From NCBI GenBank assembly GCA_927910745.1, contig CAKMNX010000022.1, positions 1 to 63,970 of the forward strand: a stretch of DNA of 63,970 nt, in the 5' to 3' direction. This DNA comes from an uncultured Candidatus Saccharibacteria bacterium. Its GTDB lineage: Bacteria > Patescibacteriota > Saccharimonadia > Saccharimonadales > Saccharimonadaceae. Every line of letters begins with the position of its first letter. Positions within the stretch are counted from its first letter, which is position 1. This document shows positions 28,569-38,412 of this stretch, piece by piece. The notes under the pieces were generated by a model, which saw only the letters and a list, made by a program, of their open reading frames with translations, ran no database searches and was not told the DNA's origin. The translations under genes and the position numbers were made by a program.

Positions 28569-29514
28569 ATGAGAACAGAGAGAGAGCAACAGAAGTAACA
28601 CACCGCACCCTGCTGAGTATGCAGCGCGGCAGGATGAGCTGAAGCGGTCGCTGGAGCTTGTTTATACAACGGCTGAGAGTACACAGGCACAAGATATGCT
28701 TGGTATTCTTGCTGTACGCCTAGTGGAGGCGATAGACTATGTGCGATTTCCAATGATTAACCACGATGGCTCTATACAAGAGATTCATCGGTGGGTACAA
28801 AAGCCAGTTATTCCGTTAATGGCGCTGCGCCCTGGTCAAGAAGTGCAGCTATCGATGGTAGGTATTACCGATCGACAGTACTTTGGGGCTAAAGAGCAAA
28901 ATAATATTCATCCGATAGCACAAAATCAGATCACTCGCCACTTTTATAATGGAAAGACATCTGCAGCAAAACATAATGAAAAATTTAGTATAAGCAAGGG
29001 TGCTAGTGGATCGACGTATACAAAACGATTCCCAATATTCATTGATCATCGTAAGAAAGGTAGTCCTGAGGTTGGAGCCGTGTTTGGCCAGCCTAGTGTA
29101 GCAGTCGATTATACTAGTGATAGTAACCCCGAAGATATATTATCTCACGAGCTAACTCATGCATTGGATATACTTGATGACCCAGTATGGCTCATGCAGC
29201 GTAACGAACCAAGAGAGAAACATACGTTAAGAAGAGAGTTACGAGGCTACGCCGTTGGTGCTCGAATTAGCCTATTAATTGCACAACGTCAAGGATTGAA
29301 TATTATTGACGATGAGGAGTACTTTCGCAGCGTAGGTTTGTCTCACCACATTGAGAGAATACGAAACAGAATTAATGGCCCGATTGATTCCCCAAATGCT
29401 TTTGATCCAAACGACGAGATCATGCAGACACTAGATAGGGATGGGCTAAGCCGTATGTGGGATAAGAACAAGCGTAACGTTAAAAACGTTAGCCCTTCTT
29501 CATCCCCGCAATAA
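28569..29514 (+). CDS. HExxH-motif protein, putative metallopeptidase (paralogue 2), 5' frame break
   Basis: About 314 aa if joined. The well-supported frame contains HELTH (28696-start numbering 151-155), then RRELRGY with a glutamate 30 residues on, then IERIRNRIN and a RMW-like end, matching paralogue 1 at 18952-19851. From the promoter-proximal ATG at 28569 the frame hits TAA after 9 codons; a one-base change in the (AG)5 repeat at 28576-28586 joins it to SNTPHPAEYAARQDELKR and the conserved body. Otherwise the first in-frame ATG is at 28696. Second half is visibly AT-richer than the neighbours. Zinc binding and activity are inferred. Confidence 0.7.
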
Positions 29515-29866
29515 TCTCCAGCAATCGCCGTGGAGTGATTTCGGCTTTGATGAGATAGCCGTCCACACTAGTTTGGAGAGCGAGGCGGGTGGATTCGTCT
29601 TGGTCGAAGTTGGTCATGATGACGATCTTTGTGCCAGCGATGTGTTGCGGCTCGGCGCGCAGTGCCTCGAGGATCTCGCTGCCGCGCTTCTCGGGGAGCA
29701 TGATGTCGAGCAAGATGAGGTCGTAGTGGTTGTTGCGTGCTGCCACGAGGCCGTCTGCCCCATCGATCAGCCAGTCTACCGTGTAGCCTGCTTTGCGGAG
29801 GCTACGCACATACATCTCGCCGATGAAGCGATCGTCTTCGATGACGAGAATTGTTTGAATTGCCAT
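29489..29866 (-). CDS. Single-domain response regulator
   Basis: 125 aa, receiver domain only. Acidic pocket IEDD, phospho-acceptor Asp in LILLDIMLPEKRG, Thr in IVIMTNF and Lys in YLIKAE are all present. No output domain, so it likely acts by protein contact, as CheY or Spo0F do. It follows the histidine kinase by 22 nt with AGGAGAG before the ATG and is clearly in its operon. Its 3' end overlaps the HExxH gene on the other strand by 26 nt. Confidence 0.93.
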   Translation of the reverse strand: MAIQTILVIEDDRFIGEMYVRSLRKAGYTVDWLIDGADGLVAARNNHYDLILLDIMLPEKRGSEILEALRAEPQHIAGTKIVIMTNFDQDESTRLALQTSVDGYLIKAEITPRRLLEIIAGMKKG

Positions 29867-29888
29867 AATTTCTCTCCTACTACCTCTG

Positions 29889-31478
29889 TTATCCCTTATA
29901 CATCGTGTGGTTTTTTATCCAGCCGCCGCCGCTGGTGATGAGCTGGCTGTTGCTGCCATCAGTGATTTTGTCTGCTACGCTGGCGTAGGTGGGGATGGTG
30001 ATGGTGAAGGTTGAGCCCTCCCCTTCGCGGCTTACCACGCCAATCTGCCCACCGTGCGACTCGACGATCGCCTTGCTAATGTAGAGCCCAATACCCGTGC
30101 CAGCTACGGTCTCGCGGCTGCGGTGCGAGCGGTAGAACTTGTGGAAGAGATTGCCCATGACATTGGCGGGGATGCCGATGCCGTGGTCTTGCACCTTGAT
30201 GGCGACAAATGCACCGTCTTGCACGGCCGAGACGGCTACGAGCCCGCCTTCGTTGCTATATTTGAGCGCGTTATCAATGATATTGCTCAGCACTTCAGAT
30301 AGGCTGGAGCGATCGGCCGCAATGGTGGGCAGCGTGGTGGGGATATCTACCGTGAGCTGGCGGCCTTGGGTGGTGGCACGCAGCTGCATGTCGTCGCGGA
30401 TAGTATTGTAGATGCTGCTAACCGACTCTTCTGCTAGGTGGACGCGGAGGTGGCGGCGGTCGAACTTGCTGGCGTTGAGGATGTTGTTGACATAGCCACT
30501 GAGACGGTTAGCTGAGACGACCAGTCGCCCTAGTAGCTCTTGCTGGTCGCCAGCCAGCGCTGGGCCAACCTCCTCAGTGAGGACATCCAGATAGCCACGA
30601 ATAACGGTGATGGGCCCGCGCAGCTCGTGAGCGGCAAAGGCGATGAAATCGAGGTCATCATCCTCGGGCTGGTAGAGAGTGGTGCGATCGTGCAGTACCA
30701 GTATAACCTCGGCGCTGCTTCCCTTCTCATAATTGGCCGTAATGTCGAAGATACGCCGCCCAGGTTCACCCACCAGCTTGTTTGCAATGCGCAGCCAGGT
30801 CTTCTCGGCATGGACAGCGCTGCGGCGGCAGTGTGCGAGCCACTCCGTCAGACCATCGCCTGGCTCGAATAGTAGCTCGAGCTCGGCCGTGCCATCATGG
30901 CTCTGGCGCAGTGGGGTGTGGCGGTTGTGGTAGCGTACCTGCCCCTGGCCAGTGAGGATAGCAATGCCAGCACTGGTTTGATCGAGCGCGGCCTCGATCT
31001 GGGCAGCTTGTGCTTGAGCCTGGCTCGGTGGGTTTTGGCCAGCTAGTGCGGCCGTCTGGTAGATGTATTGCAGCAGCGGCTTGAAGCCATCGCGCTCGAA
31101 GTGGGTCGCATTGGGGTTGGGCGGTGTAATAGTACTGGGCTCACCCGCCACGTGGCTGAGAGCGTGCGTGAGGTCTTTAAGCGGGGTAAGCAGCTGCATG
31201 AGCAGGAAAATATTGAGTGGGATACTCGCCAGCACTACAACCATAATAACCAGCCAAAACTGCAGCTGGCTAGGGCTTAGGCCAATCATCCACAGTGTAC
31301 TCGCCACGAGCCCGGCAATAGTGCACTGCATCAGCACACTCGCACCAATAGCCCGGCGGCTATAGCGTGGCCAATACTGCTTAATAAGGGTGGGTGGACG
31401 ATGAGGTGGCAATGGCCGGGCTGGGCCTATTGCTGCCACGACACGCTCCCTGTGCCACCAGGTACTGCCGCGATCCAT
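29889..31478 (-). CDS. Membrane sensor histidine kinase
   Basis: Up to 529 aa. Two membrane helices (about 46-65 and 74-95), then a divergent PAS-like region, HisKA with FAAHELRGPITVIRGYLD (His phosphoacceptor) and HATPase with DNALKYS, VQDHGIGIP and GTGIGLYIS. The N terminus overlaps the end of the DUF3048 gene by about 50 nt; a GTG at 31439 is an equally likely start. It is the middle gene of an operon DUF3048-kinase-regulator. The DUF3048 protein may be its extracellular sensor or target, an inference from gene order. Confidence 0.92.
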   Translation of the reverse strand: MDRGSTWWHRERVVAAIGPARPLPPHRPPTLIKQYWPRYSRRAIGASVLMQCTIAGLVASTLWMIGLSPSQLQFWLVIMVVVLASIPLNIFLLMQLLTPLKDLTHALSHVAGEPSTITPPNPNATHFERDGFKPLLQYIYQTAALAGQNPPSQAQAQAAQIEAALDQTSAGIAILTGQGQVRYHNRHTPLRQSHDGTAELELLFEPGDGLTEWLAHCRRSAVHAEKTWLRIANKLVGEPGRRIFDITANYEKGSSAEVILVLHDRTTLYQPEDDDLDFIAFAAHELRGPITVIRGYLDVLTEEVGPALAGDQQELLGRLVVSANRLSGYVNNILNASKFDRRHLRVHLAEESVSSIYNTIRDDMQLRATTQGRQLTVDIPTTLPTIAADRSSLSEVLSNIIDNALKYSNEGGLVAVSAVQDGAFVAIKVQDHGIGIPANVMGNLFHKFYRSHRSRETVAGTGIGLYISKAIVESHGGQIGVVSREGEGSTFTITIPTYASVADKITDGSNSQLITSGGGWIKNHTMYKG

Positions 31479-32569
31479 GTCTGGCCGCGGGTGAGAGCGA
31501 TTGCCTTGCCATTGGTGTCACGTAGCTCGAGAGGGCTGGTACGGTCGGTCTTACGCCATATTCCCTCTACTACGCTGCCGTTTTGGAAGATGGTTGCTTT
31601 GCCTTGGCCAGTGGTGATAATATTCTCGCGCGTGCCGTCCTCTTGCACAGTGGTCTGCTGGACGGTTAGTGCCACCACGACGCTGGGCGCAATCTGCCCT
31701 TCCTCACGGTCCAAGCTAGCCTCGCCGCCAATGCTACGCTGGTAGGTGTTGGTGTTGGCATCGTATTGGTAGCGCGTGTTGTAGCGGGCGGATTTGCCAA
31801 AGTTGATGACGGCCACAGTGGCGGTCGCAGGGTTGGCTGGCTTGCCATCGGCTCGAGCAAGGGCGGTCTTGACAGTAGATTGCTTGTAGCCTTTGCTGCT
31901 ATTGAGGTCATCCAGCCGCTCGGCACTGGTGTAGACATTGTGCGGGGCACGGCGGTCGGTGGCACGCCAATAGCTGCGCTCATTAAAGAACTGATCGATA
32001 TCACGGTAGGTACCATTGCGGATCTCTTGCAAGGCATGTGAGCTACCCCCTACATGGGCTACGCTGGGCTGGTATGGCGCGAGCCAGTCGATGTAATACG
32101 GCCGCAGGCTGCGCACTGGGCCAATCATCGTTGGTTTGTTTTGCTGGTACAGCGCGAGAAAGCGAGTGATACCTGCCTCGGCAATTGCCTCGTACACCAC
32201 CTCAGCCTGCTTGACGCCCGACTGAGGGCGAGCACTGGGGCTATTCTCGAGCATTACTGTAGTAACGGGCTTGGTGGTGGCCGCTTGGTCGGCTACCTTG
32301 AGGCCAGTCAGGGGCGAATAATACACCTCTGGGGCTTTCTGCGTTGCCACAACAGGGGCGGGCTTGGCCTGGCGAGGCTTATTGAGTAGAGAAAATGACG
32401 CCATTGCTCCAGCAAATACCACCAATGCTCCACCAATCACCATCACGGGCATGCGGTGTTGCCCCACAAAATGCCGCAGCCCCATAAAGTGCCGTCCATG
32501 CCGCCGCAAACGCCGACGCTGCGCCCGACCGCCAAAAGCTGCCGGTGGTGTATTCTGTGGTGAACTCAT
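31427..32569 (-). CDS. DUF3048 (YerB-like) anchored lipoprotein-type protein
   Basis: 380 aa. Basic N terminus, a membrane helix (MPVMVIGGALVVFAGAMASF), then a DUF3048 domain recognisable by SPLTGLKV, PVTTVMLENSPSARPQSG, EAIAEAGITRFLALYQ, IGPVRSLRPYYIDW and RRAPHNVYTSAE. Function in other bacteria is unknown (YerB). Start at 32569 because TATAAT (32584-32579) lies 9 nt upstream, making a leaderless transcript; the frame is open further but lacks signals. First gene of a three-gene unit with a kinase and a regulator. Confidence 0.88.
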   Translation of the reverse strand: MSSPQNTPPAAFGGRAQRRRLRRHGRHFMGLRHFVGQHRMPVMVIGGALVVFAGAMASFSLLNKPRQAKPAPVVATQKAPEVYYSPLTGLKVADQAATTKPVTTVMLENSPSARPQSGVKQAEVVYEAIAEAGITRFLALYQQNKPTMIGPVRSLRPYYIDWLAPYQPSVAHVGGSSHALQEIRNGTYRDIDQFFNERSYWRATDRRAPHNVYTSAERLDDLNSSKGYKQSTVKTALARADGKPANPATATVAVINFGKSARYNTRYQYDANTNTYQRSIGGEASLDREEGQIAPSVVVALTVQQTTVQEDGTRENIITTGQGKATIFQNGSVVEGIWRKTDRTSPLELRDTNGKAIALTRGQTWIAAVPGGTGSVSWQQ

Positions 32570-32847
32570 CTTATGGCCATTATACCATGAGCGGATAGCG
32601 ATGAATGAGGAATTTTGCGACAAAAGGCTACCTTGGGCTTGACCACTGTACGGTGTAAGTATTCTTGCCCTCGCCAGAAGCGCACGCTTCTCTGCTTGTA
32701 CTCTATGAGTAAATGGGTCTTGGTTATTTACTTCGTGCGCTGGGTCTTTTTGTGGCAGTGGATGATGAGGAATTGCGTAAGAGCTGTATGGCGAAGATAG
32801 ATCCATCGATACCTCGAGCGCATGCGATCAATTGCCCAACAAACCCC

Positions 32848-32876
32848 TTGGCAAATCCGCAAAAATAGCCTACAAT
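32848..32876 (+). promoter_or_regulatory. Promoter of the 117-aa gene
   Basis: TTGGCA (32848-32853), 17 bp, TACAAT (32871-32876). The rest of the 330-nt gap upstream shows no other feature. Confidence 0.6.
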
Positions 32877-32910
32877 GAATAACCATTAACGGATAATTTG
32901 GGTGAGGAAA

Positions 32911-33264
32911 ATGACACGACGACACGAGAGCGACAGTACAGATAATGGTGGAGACAGCAGCGCTATACCACCATCACGATGGACTGACGAAGGTCAATCA
33001 CCTCAATCGCCACAACAAGCGAGCAGCGGAGATTGGCGTGTGGGGCAGGTGCGAGAGGGGGTGTGCCAGCCATCGTCTGATGTCATGAGGGCCATGACGC
33101 TTGCTGCCCTTGGAGGCAGCATAGGGATTGGCTCGGGCCCACGGGGTGTTGATATATTCGCCTCCCCCATTGCGCGCGATATCATTAACGGCAGCGCAGA
33201 CTCTGTGAGCGGTATGGAGCCGGCACCATCGGTCTGGCCGGGCGACGTACCTCCAGCAAAATAG
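32911..33264 (+). CDS. Hypothetical 117-aa protein
   Basis: Hydrophilic and Ser/Gly/Pro-rich, with no transmembrane helix or motif I recognise; a moderately hydrophobic stretch (MTLAALGGSIGIGSG) lies in the middle. GAGG sits 4-5 nt before the ATG; an in-frame GTG 9 nt upstream is also possible. The promoter at 32848 supports expression. Low-complexity composition suggests a disordered protein. Confidence 0.45.
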   Translation: MTRRHESDSTDNGGDSSAIPPSRWTDEGQSPQSPQQASSGDWRVGQVREGVCQPSSDVMRAMTLAALGGSIGIGSGPRGVDIFASPIARDIINGSADSVSGMEPAPSVWPGDVPPAK

Positions 33265-33441
33265 CTGCACGGTGCTTCCCTTCTCGTGGCATAATCTCGC
33301 TTGATTTGAATAGCTAAGTCTTCACTTTCTCTATCTTGACCTTGTCGTTTGTTTAGGTTGGACACGACGATAATTCGTGATCAACTTCTACCCCTGTTAT
33401 TGCTATTATTTTTTGCTTATGACGCAATTATTTGTTCAAGC

Positions 33442-33468
33442 AAAAACCGGCTGGGAGAGCCGGTTTTT
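33442..33468. terminator. Terminator between convergent genes
   Basis: AAAAACCGGCT / AGCCGGTTTTT perfect stem with GGGAG loop; works on both strands and ends gltX. Confidence 0.9.
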
Positions 33469-33488
33469 GTGTGATGCATAGCGCGTTA

Positions 33489-34955
33489 TTATCCAAGATA
33501 CTGCTCAATCCGCGCCAGCGTCCGCTCCTTGCCAAGCAGTGCCAGCGTGTCATTCAGCTGGGGGCTAAAGGGTGCCCAGGTGGTGGCGATGCGGATGAGG
33601 CTAAAGAGCACACCGGGCTTGTGGCCAGTCGTCTCGAGGAGCTGGTTGAGAGTGCCTTGGATAGCATTTGGCGTCCATGTGTGCTGCTGAGTCAGAGCGG
33701 CGTGGGCCGTGGCAAGGAGCTCTCGGCGCTGCTCGTCCGTCAGTTTGCGCAGAGGCTTGTTGGTGGTAATGAGCTCTTCGTTGATAGTGGGCTCTTCGAA
33801 GAAGTAGCGGCTCAGCATTGGCAGCTCGGCCAAGGTCTTGAGGCGGTCTTGTACTAGAGCAAGCACTTGTTTTTTGTACGATTCGTCGGCGCTAGTAGCG
33901 CTGGCTGGCCAGTAGTGCTCGACTCGGTTGTAGAGGTCATCGAGTGATAAGCGGCGGATCCATTGGCCGTTCATCCAGAGGAGGCGCTTTTCGTCGAAGC
34001 GGGCACCACTGTGCTGGACACGCTCGAGGCTGAATTTCTCGATCAGTTCCTCCTTGCTAAAGATCTCTTGCTCGGTGCCATCATTCCAGCCCAGCGAGGC
34101 GAGGAAGTTGAGCATTGCCTCGGGCAGGATGCCATCAGTGCGGTAGTCGGTGACACTCTTGGCACCATCCCGCTTGCCAAGCTTTTTCTTGCCATCGGGT
34201 GCCATGATGTGTGGCAGGCAGGCCAGTACTGGTGGTTCAAGCTCCAACGCATCGTATAGGCTGAGGTAGCGTGGAATGCTGGAAATATATTCTAGTCCGC
34301 GGATGACGTGGGTAATGCCCATCTCGGCGTCGTCGACGATGTGAGCGAAGTTGTACGTTGGGTAGCCATCGGCCTTGATGAGGATGAAGTCATCGAGCGC
34401 TTCTGGCCCAGCAGAGAGCTCACCCATCACAGGATCGTGCCAGGTGTAGCGTTGGGGCCCGGCTACCTTGAAGCGCAGTGGCTGAGTGCCATCCCACTCT
34501 GGTGGATTGGTTGGGCGATAGTCGCGGTATAAAAAGGCCTTCTTGGCAGCCCGAGCTTCCTCGCGAAAGCCTTGGACCTCCTCTGGGGTGTAGGGATCGG
34601 CATAGGCGAGGCCTTTGTCGATGAGCTTCTGTGCCCAGCGGTGGTAGATGGCGAGGCGCTCCGACTGATGGTACGGCCCAGCCTCACCGCCAACGCGTGG
34701 GCCTTCGTCCCAGTCTAGCCCAAGCCAGTCGAGTGTATCGAGAATCAGATCTTCCGCCCCAGGTACAAAGCGAGCGCGGTCGGTATCCTCAATGCGCAAG
34801 ACGAATTTTCCACCCTGCTGGCGCGTGAGCAGCCACGGAAAGAGCGCTGCGCGCACATTACCCACATGGATGTACCCTGTGGGGCTTGGTGCAAAGCGGG
34901 TGCGAATGGTAGTGGCATGCGAAGATGGTGTATCAGATGATGTGTCGTTACTCAT
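33489..34955 (-). CDS. gltX: Glutamyl-tRNA synthetase
   Basis: Class I synthetase charging tRNA-Glu. Rossmann core opens with RTRFAPSPTGYIHVGNVRAALF (interrupted at the HIGH-type HVGN), DTDR follows, and the KMSKS-type loop reads KKLGKRDGAKS. 488 aa, usual length for the bacterial discriminating/non-discriminating family; which type cannot be told. Start at 34955, immediately after TATACT (34968-34963) with 7 nt between. The matching tRNA-Glu gene is 5 kb away at 28218. Confidence 0.96.
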   Translation of the reverse strand: MSNDTSSDTPSSHATTIRTRFAPSPTGYIHVGNVRAALFPWLLTRQQGGKFVLRIEDTDRARFVPGAEDLILDTLDWLGLDWDEGPRVGGEAGPYHQSERLAIYHRWAQKLIDKGLAYADPYTPEEVQGFREEARAAKKAFLYRDYRPTNPPEWDGTQPLRFKVAGPQRYTWHDPVMGELSAGPEALDDFILIKADGYPTYNFAHIVDDAEMGITHVIRGLEYISSIPRYLSLYDALELEPPVLACLPHIMAPDGKKKLGKRDGAKSVTDYRTDGILPEAMLNFLASLGWNDGTEQEIFSKEELIEKFSLERVQHSGARFDEKRLLWMNGQWIRRLSLDDLYNRVEHYWPASATSADESYKKQVLALVQDRLKTLAELPMLSRYFFEEPTINEELITTNKPLRKLTDEQRRELLATAHAALTQQHTWTPNAIQGTLNQLLETTGHKPGVLFSLIRIATTWAPFSPQLNDTLALLGKERTLARIEQYLG

Positions 34956-35054
34956 ATGGATAAGTATAGCAGATGAACTGCATGACAAAGAACAGCATGA
35001 TTTTGGCCATAGTCTGCGCTTCTCCCATCGCTCCCTCCTCCGGAACGCTATAAG

Positions 35055-35120
35055 GGTCGACACTCCCCGAGTATCGACCTCTTGCGCTGGGCTGCAAACA
35101 GATTATTGCAATCTGTTTGC
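35055..35120. repeat. Two tandem perfect hairpins upstream of gltX
   Basis: GGTCGA/TCGACC (35055-35060 with 35074-35079) and GCAAACAGATT/AATCTGTTTGC (35094-35104 with 35110-35120, loop ATTGC). Neither has a T-run. They lie between the DUF4367-like gene and gltX on the minus strand. Confidence 0.7.
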
Positions 35121-35169
35121 ACACTCCATCGGATGAAGTGATGGGAAAAGTGTAGACCTCTCAAGAGAT

Positions 35170-36674
35170 TCACATGCTCGCTGCAATCCGCTCCACCTGC
35201 TCGCTCGACAGGGGTGCGTTGCCCTTTATGGTGTAAAGAATGCCACCATTGACCCATGCAGCAGCATTGTGGGTGCTATAGATGGTGAGGCCGCGGCTGG
35301 TGGTAGTGGCGAAGTTGCGGCCAAAGCTGGGCAAAACGTAGTTGGCTAAGACGGCGCTGGAATCCCAATCTGACCGGCTCTGCGTGAGAGTAAAGGTGCC
35401 TGGGCCAGCGTTGGCGGCGAACTTCATTAAGACACTCCCCTGCTGCTGCGATATGCCGCCCGCCAAGCTATAGCCACTCGGCTGATACGACGGGAACGAT
35501 GCATTAATGCCAGCCTGAGCGGCGGCCATACGAGTAGCAATGGCAGGCATGTTGTGGTACGTTAGGTAGCCGCCAAAGGCAAGCAGTGTCACCATAGCTC
35601 CAGCAATACTAAGCCGCCGACCCCAGTGGCGCGCCGCTGGCTGCCGAGCCGGTGGTGGTGCGACGCTGGCTATGGGTTTGTTGGTGCGGCGTTTACTAGC
35701 GAAGAGCTTGCGATGTTTGGATCTGGGCGCGGCTGCCGGCTTCTTACTCTGCTCGGTAAGGACGCTGCGCGGCAGTGTGCCAACGGGGATATTCTCCGTA
35801 GTGGTGAGCTCTGGCTCGGCTGGTGGCCACCATACCTCACCCTGCGGCATTCCGGAAGGCTGCGCTACTAGTGGCTGGGCGGCAAGCTCTGCAAGGTTGA
35901 GCGCGGGCAGGCCGATCGGCATGGCTGGCTGCGTGGTTTGGGTTTGCGTCTGCTCGACTTGCTCGGTGGCAAGCACACGTGCCAGTTGTGACGGTGGCGG
36001 CGTGGTCTGGCGCTTAGCAGCACTGGGTGGTTCTATCTCTGATGGTACGAATACAAAATCCATACTGCGTGGCGCGCCAGGCTGGGTGGACATATGCTGT
36101 GCAGTGCGGTGTGGGGTTTGCGCACGGGGCGTGAGGGTGTTGGTGGCTGAGCTGAGAGTGGTGAGATCGTCACAGGTTGCCGCTTCCGTAGTTGGTGCGG
36201 CGTGCTGGGCCGAGACGATGTGATGGGCTGCACCGCCACTGGCCGATGATGTTTGGTGATGCGAGCGGTTGGTGCTGTGGCGCGATGTGGTGCCGTTGTT
36301 TTTTGCGGCGTGGCTGCATGGAGCGTGGCTGGCTGGTGCGCGCCGCGCAGTGGAGTAGTTTGAGTGGCTCCTGGAGCCATACGTGGCTGGCTCTTTGCCG
36401 GCGATTGCGGTGCTGCCTTAGCAACCTGAGCCGGTTGCGCCACCTTGCTTGCGGGGATCATTTCTGAGATATGCTTTGGCTGAGCCACCTTGGCCGCTGT
36501 GGAGCGAGTGCACGCAGTATGAATAATCTTTAGCTCCGGCCCGTATAGTACAGGCTGCCGCTCTGATTTGCTTGTGCGATGCTGCTTTGGCCTCTGTATA
36601 TCTAAACCAACGGTCGCTTGCTCAGCTTCCCGCTTAGATACGTGTCCACCACGTGTGGCCGTCGTATGACGCAT
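35170..36674 (-). CDS. Bitopic surface protein with long disordered N terminus, frame interrupted
   Basis: The N-terminal part (from the ATG at 36674) is Pro/Ala/Thr/Gln-rich and basic. Another frame continues with MSTQPGAPRSMDFVFVPSE, a membrane helix (LSIAGAMVTLLAFGGYLTY) and an extracytoplasmic domain of ~130 residues ending YTIKGNAPLSSEQVERIAASM (broken here only by length), which resembles DUF4367-type domains. The frame change lies between about 36120 and 36250; the alternate frame there reads NTLTPRAQTPHRTAQHM without a stop. I treat it as one gene of ~500 codons. AAGGGGGAT precedes the ATG. Function unknown; likely envelope associated. Confidence 0.65.
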
Positions 36675-36846
36675 AATAAGTATATCCCCCTTGTTCCCTC
36701 TTTGATCGTATAATACTCTAAGCATAAGGGATTTTGCAAGAGGTGGGGGCTGTTTTGTATAAAATCCTTGGGACGAAATAAAATACATGAGTCTGTTGCA
36801 AGGTTGAGCTAGATAGGCAACACATCCTACTTCCCTCCAGTCATGG

Positions 36847-36852
36847 TATAAT
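36847..36852 (+). promoter_or_regulatory. -10 box of PEGA gene (leaderless)
   Basis: TATAAT, ATG 6 nt downstream. Confidence 0.65.
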
Positions 36853-36858
36853 GTTGTC

Positions 36859-38328
36859 ATGGATACGCAACAACGAAAGCGACGCCAACGCGTCCATCTG
36901 ACATTGATTTATAGCATGATGGTGCTGACCGTTCTCTTCACTGTCGTGATTTTCGCTTATGCAATACAGGGATACCGGCTCAATTGGTCGAGTGGTAAGG
37001 TTATGCAGGGTGGCCTGGTGCAGTTTGACACTCACCCTGATGGTGCCCAAGTGACGGTAGACCAAACCCGCCTCAGCAACGAGACGCCTAGCAAGCTTAC
37101 CCTCTCGGCGGGCCAGCGTAATATTACCATCCAGCGTGAAGGTTACCATGATTGGCACAAGACGGTGGATGTGAAGGCTGGCAGCGTGCTGTGGCTCGAC
37201 TACGCCCGGCTCATCTCCAACAATCCAAGCCATAAGAATGTCGCAACTGCTAGTGGTGCGTCAAGCGCCATTGCTTCGGGTAATAATCGCTACCTCGTCT
37301 TCATTCCTTCTGCGCACAAGCCCACCGTTACTCTGGCCGATCTCAGTGGCGATAACCCACAGACGACGAATATCACACTCGACAGCGCACACTACACTGT
37401 GCCAGACAGTGCTGAGCACCAAACTTTCACCCTCGACTCGTGGGATAAGGATAACCGCTATGTGACAATCAAACACACCTACAATGGCGACAAAACCGAG
37501 TGGCTCGTCCTCGACACCCAGGGTAGTCACAAGCTTGAGAATGTCACGCGGCAGCTTGGTGTGGACGTTGCTGCTGCCAAATTCTCGCAGGGCGACAGCC
37601 GCAAGCTCTTTGTCCTCACTGGTGAGGGCGACCTGCGCCAAGCAAGTCTCGGTGACACGACGATCACAGGCCCACTCGTTAGTAACGTGGCTGAGTTTGC
37701 CCTTTACAGCGACACGACCATCACCTACACAACCAAGCTCGACCACACCAGCAAGCAGCGCACTGCTGGCTACCTCACTATTGGCACCACCAAGCCTCGC
37801 ACCGTCCGTAGCTATGCCGATGATGGTGTAGCTCCACTGCACTTCCGTATCGAGAAATATTACGACAAAGTATACTACGTGATCGCCTATGGTGAGACGG
37901 CTGAGATTCTCAGCAGTACCTCGCATGCCGCGAGCGATTCGCGTACGGCAAGCAGCCTCAAGTCTGTCGCTAGCCTCAGTATGCCAGGTGGCATTAGCCA
38001 TGTCGATTTCTCGCGTGGTGGACACCGCTTCGCCTGTGTGTATAACGATGCGAGCCTCATGACATACGACCTCGAGCTACTCAAGTCCTCCACCATCAAG
38101 CTCCCCCAGCCACTGACGCGCGATATCAACTGGATTGATGGCTATCACTTCACCTTCACACACGGCGGTGTACACCTCTACGACTTTGATGGTGCCAACC
38201 AGCAGCGCATCACTACCTCGGCGCTCGATCTCCCTGTTGTCCTCTCGCAAAACCAGCGCTACCTCTATAGCTTCGTCAAGACGAAGGATGGCGTGGCGCT
38301 GCGCCAGACGAAGATCGTCAATGACTAG
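36859..38328 (+). CDS. PEGA-domain surface protein with propeller-like C-terminal part
   Basis: 489 aa. Short basic tail, one membrane helix (about 14-36, MMVLTVLFTVVIFAYAI), then a PEGA domain (about 50-110) with VQFDTHPDGAQVTVDQ and LTLSAGQRNITIQREGYHDW. PEGA domains usually sit on cell surfaces and bind polymers or proteins. The remaining ~370 residues are beta-rich repeats such as YLVFIPSAHKPTVTLADLSG, NRYVTIKH and FTFTHGGVHLYDFDG that read like a propeller. Many Thr/Asp/His residues. No sorting signal at the C terminus, so the N-terminal helix is the anchor. Confidence 0.75.
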   Translation: MDTQQRKRRQRVHLTLIYSMMVLTVLFTVVIFAYAIQGYRLNWSSGKVMQGGLVQFDTHPDGAQVTVDQTRLSNETPSKLTLSAGQRNITIQREGYHDWHKTVDVKAGSVLWLDYARLISNNPSHKNVATASGASSAIASGNNRYLVFIPSAHKPTVTLADLSGDNPQTTNITLDSAHYTVPDSAEHQTFTLDSWDKDNRYVTIKHTYNGDKTEWLVLDTQGSHKLENVTRQLGVDVAAAKFSQGDSRKLFVLTGEGDLRQASLGDTTITGPLVSNVAEFALYSDTTITYTTKLDHTSKQRTAGYLTIGTTKPRTVRSYADDGVAPLHFRIEKYYDKVYYVIAYGETAEILSSTSHAASDSRTASSLKSVASLSMPGGISHVDFSRGGHRFACVYNDASLMTYDLELLKSSTIKLPQPLTRDINWIDGYHFTFTHGGVHLYDFDGANQQRITTSALDLPVVLSQNQRYLYSFVKTKDGVALRQTKIVND

Positions 38329-38412
38329 TCATCATCGGGATCGTGCAGCTACCCCTGCTACACTGTGATGAACGTTAAGCACATAATTCGCTTGTTCATA
38401 TATCTTATATAA

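Noticed and set aside
33003..33365. 120-codon minus-strand frame opposite the 32911-33264 gene
   Set aside because: Antisense frame without ribosome site; the plus-strand frame has a promoter and a start signal.
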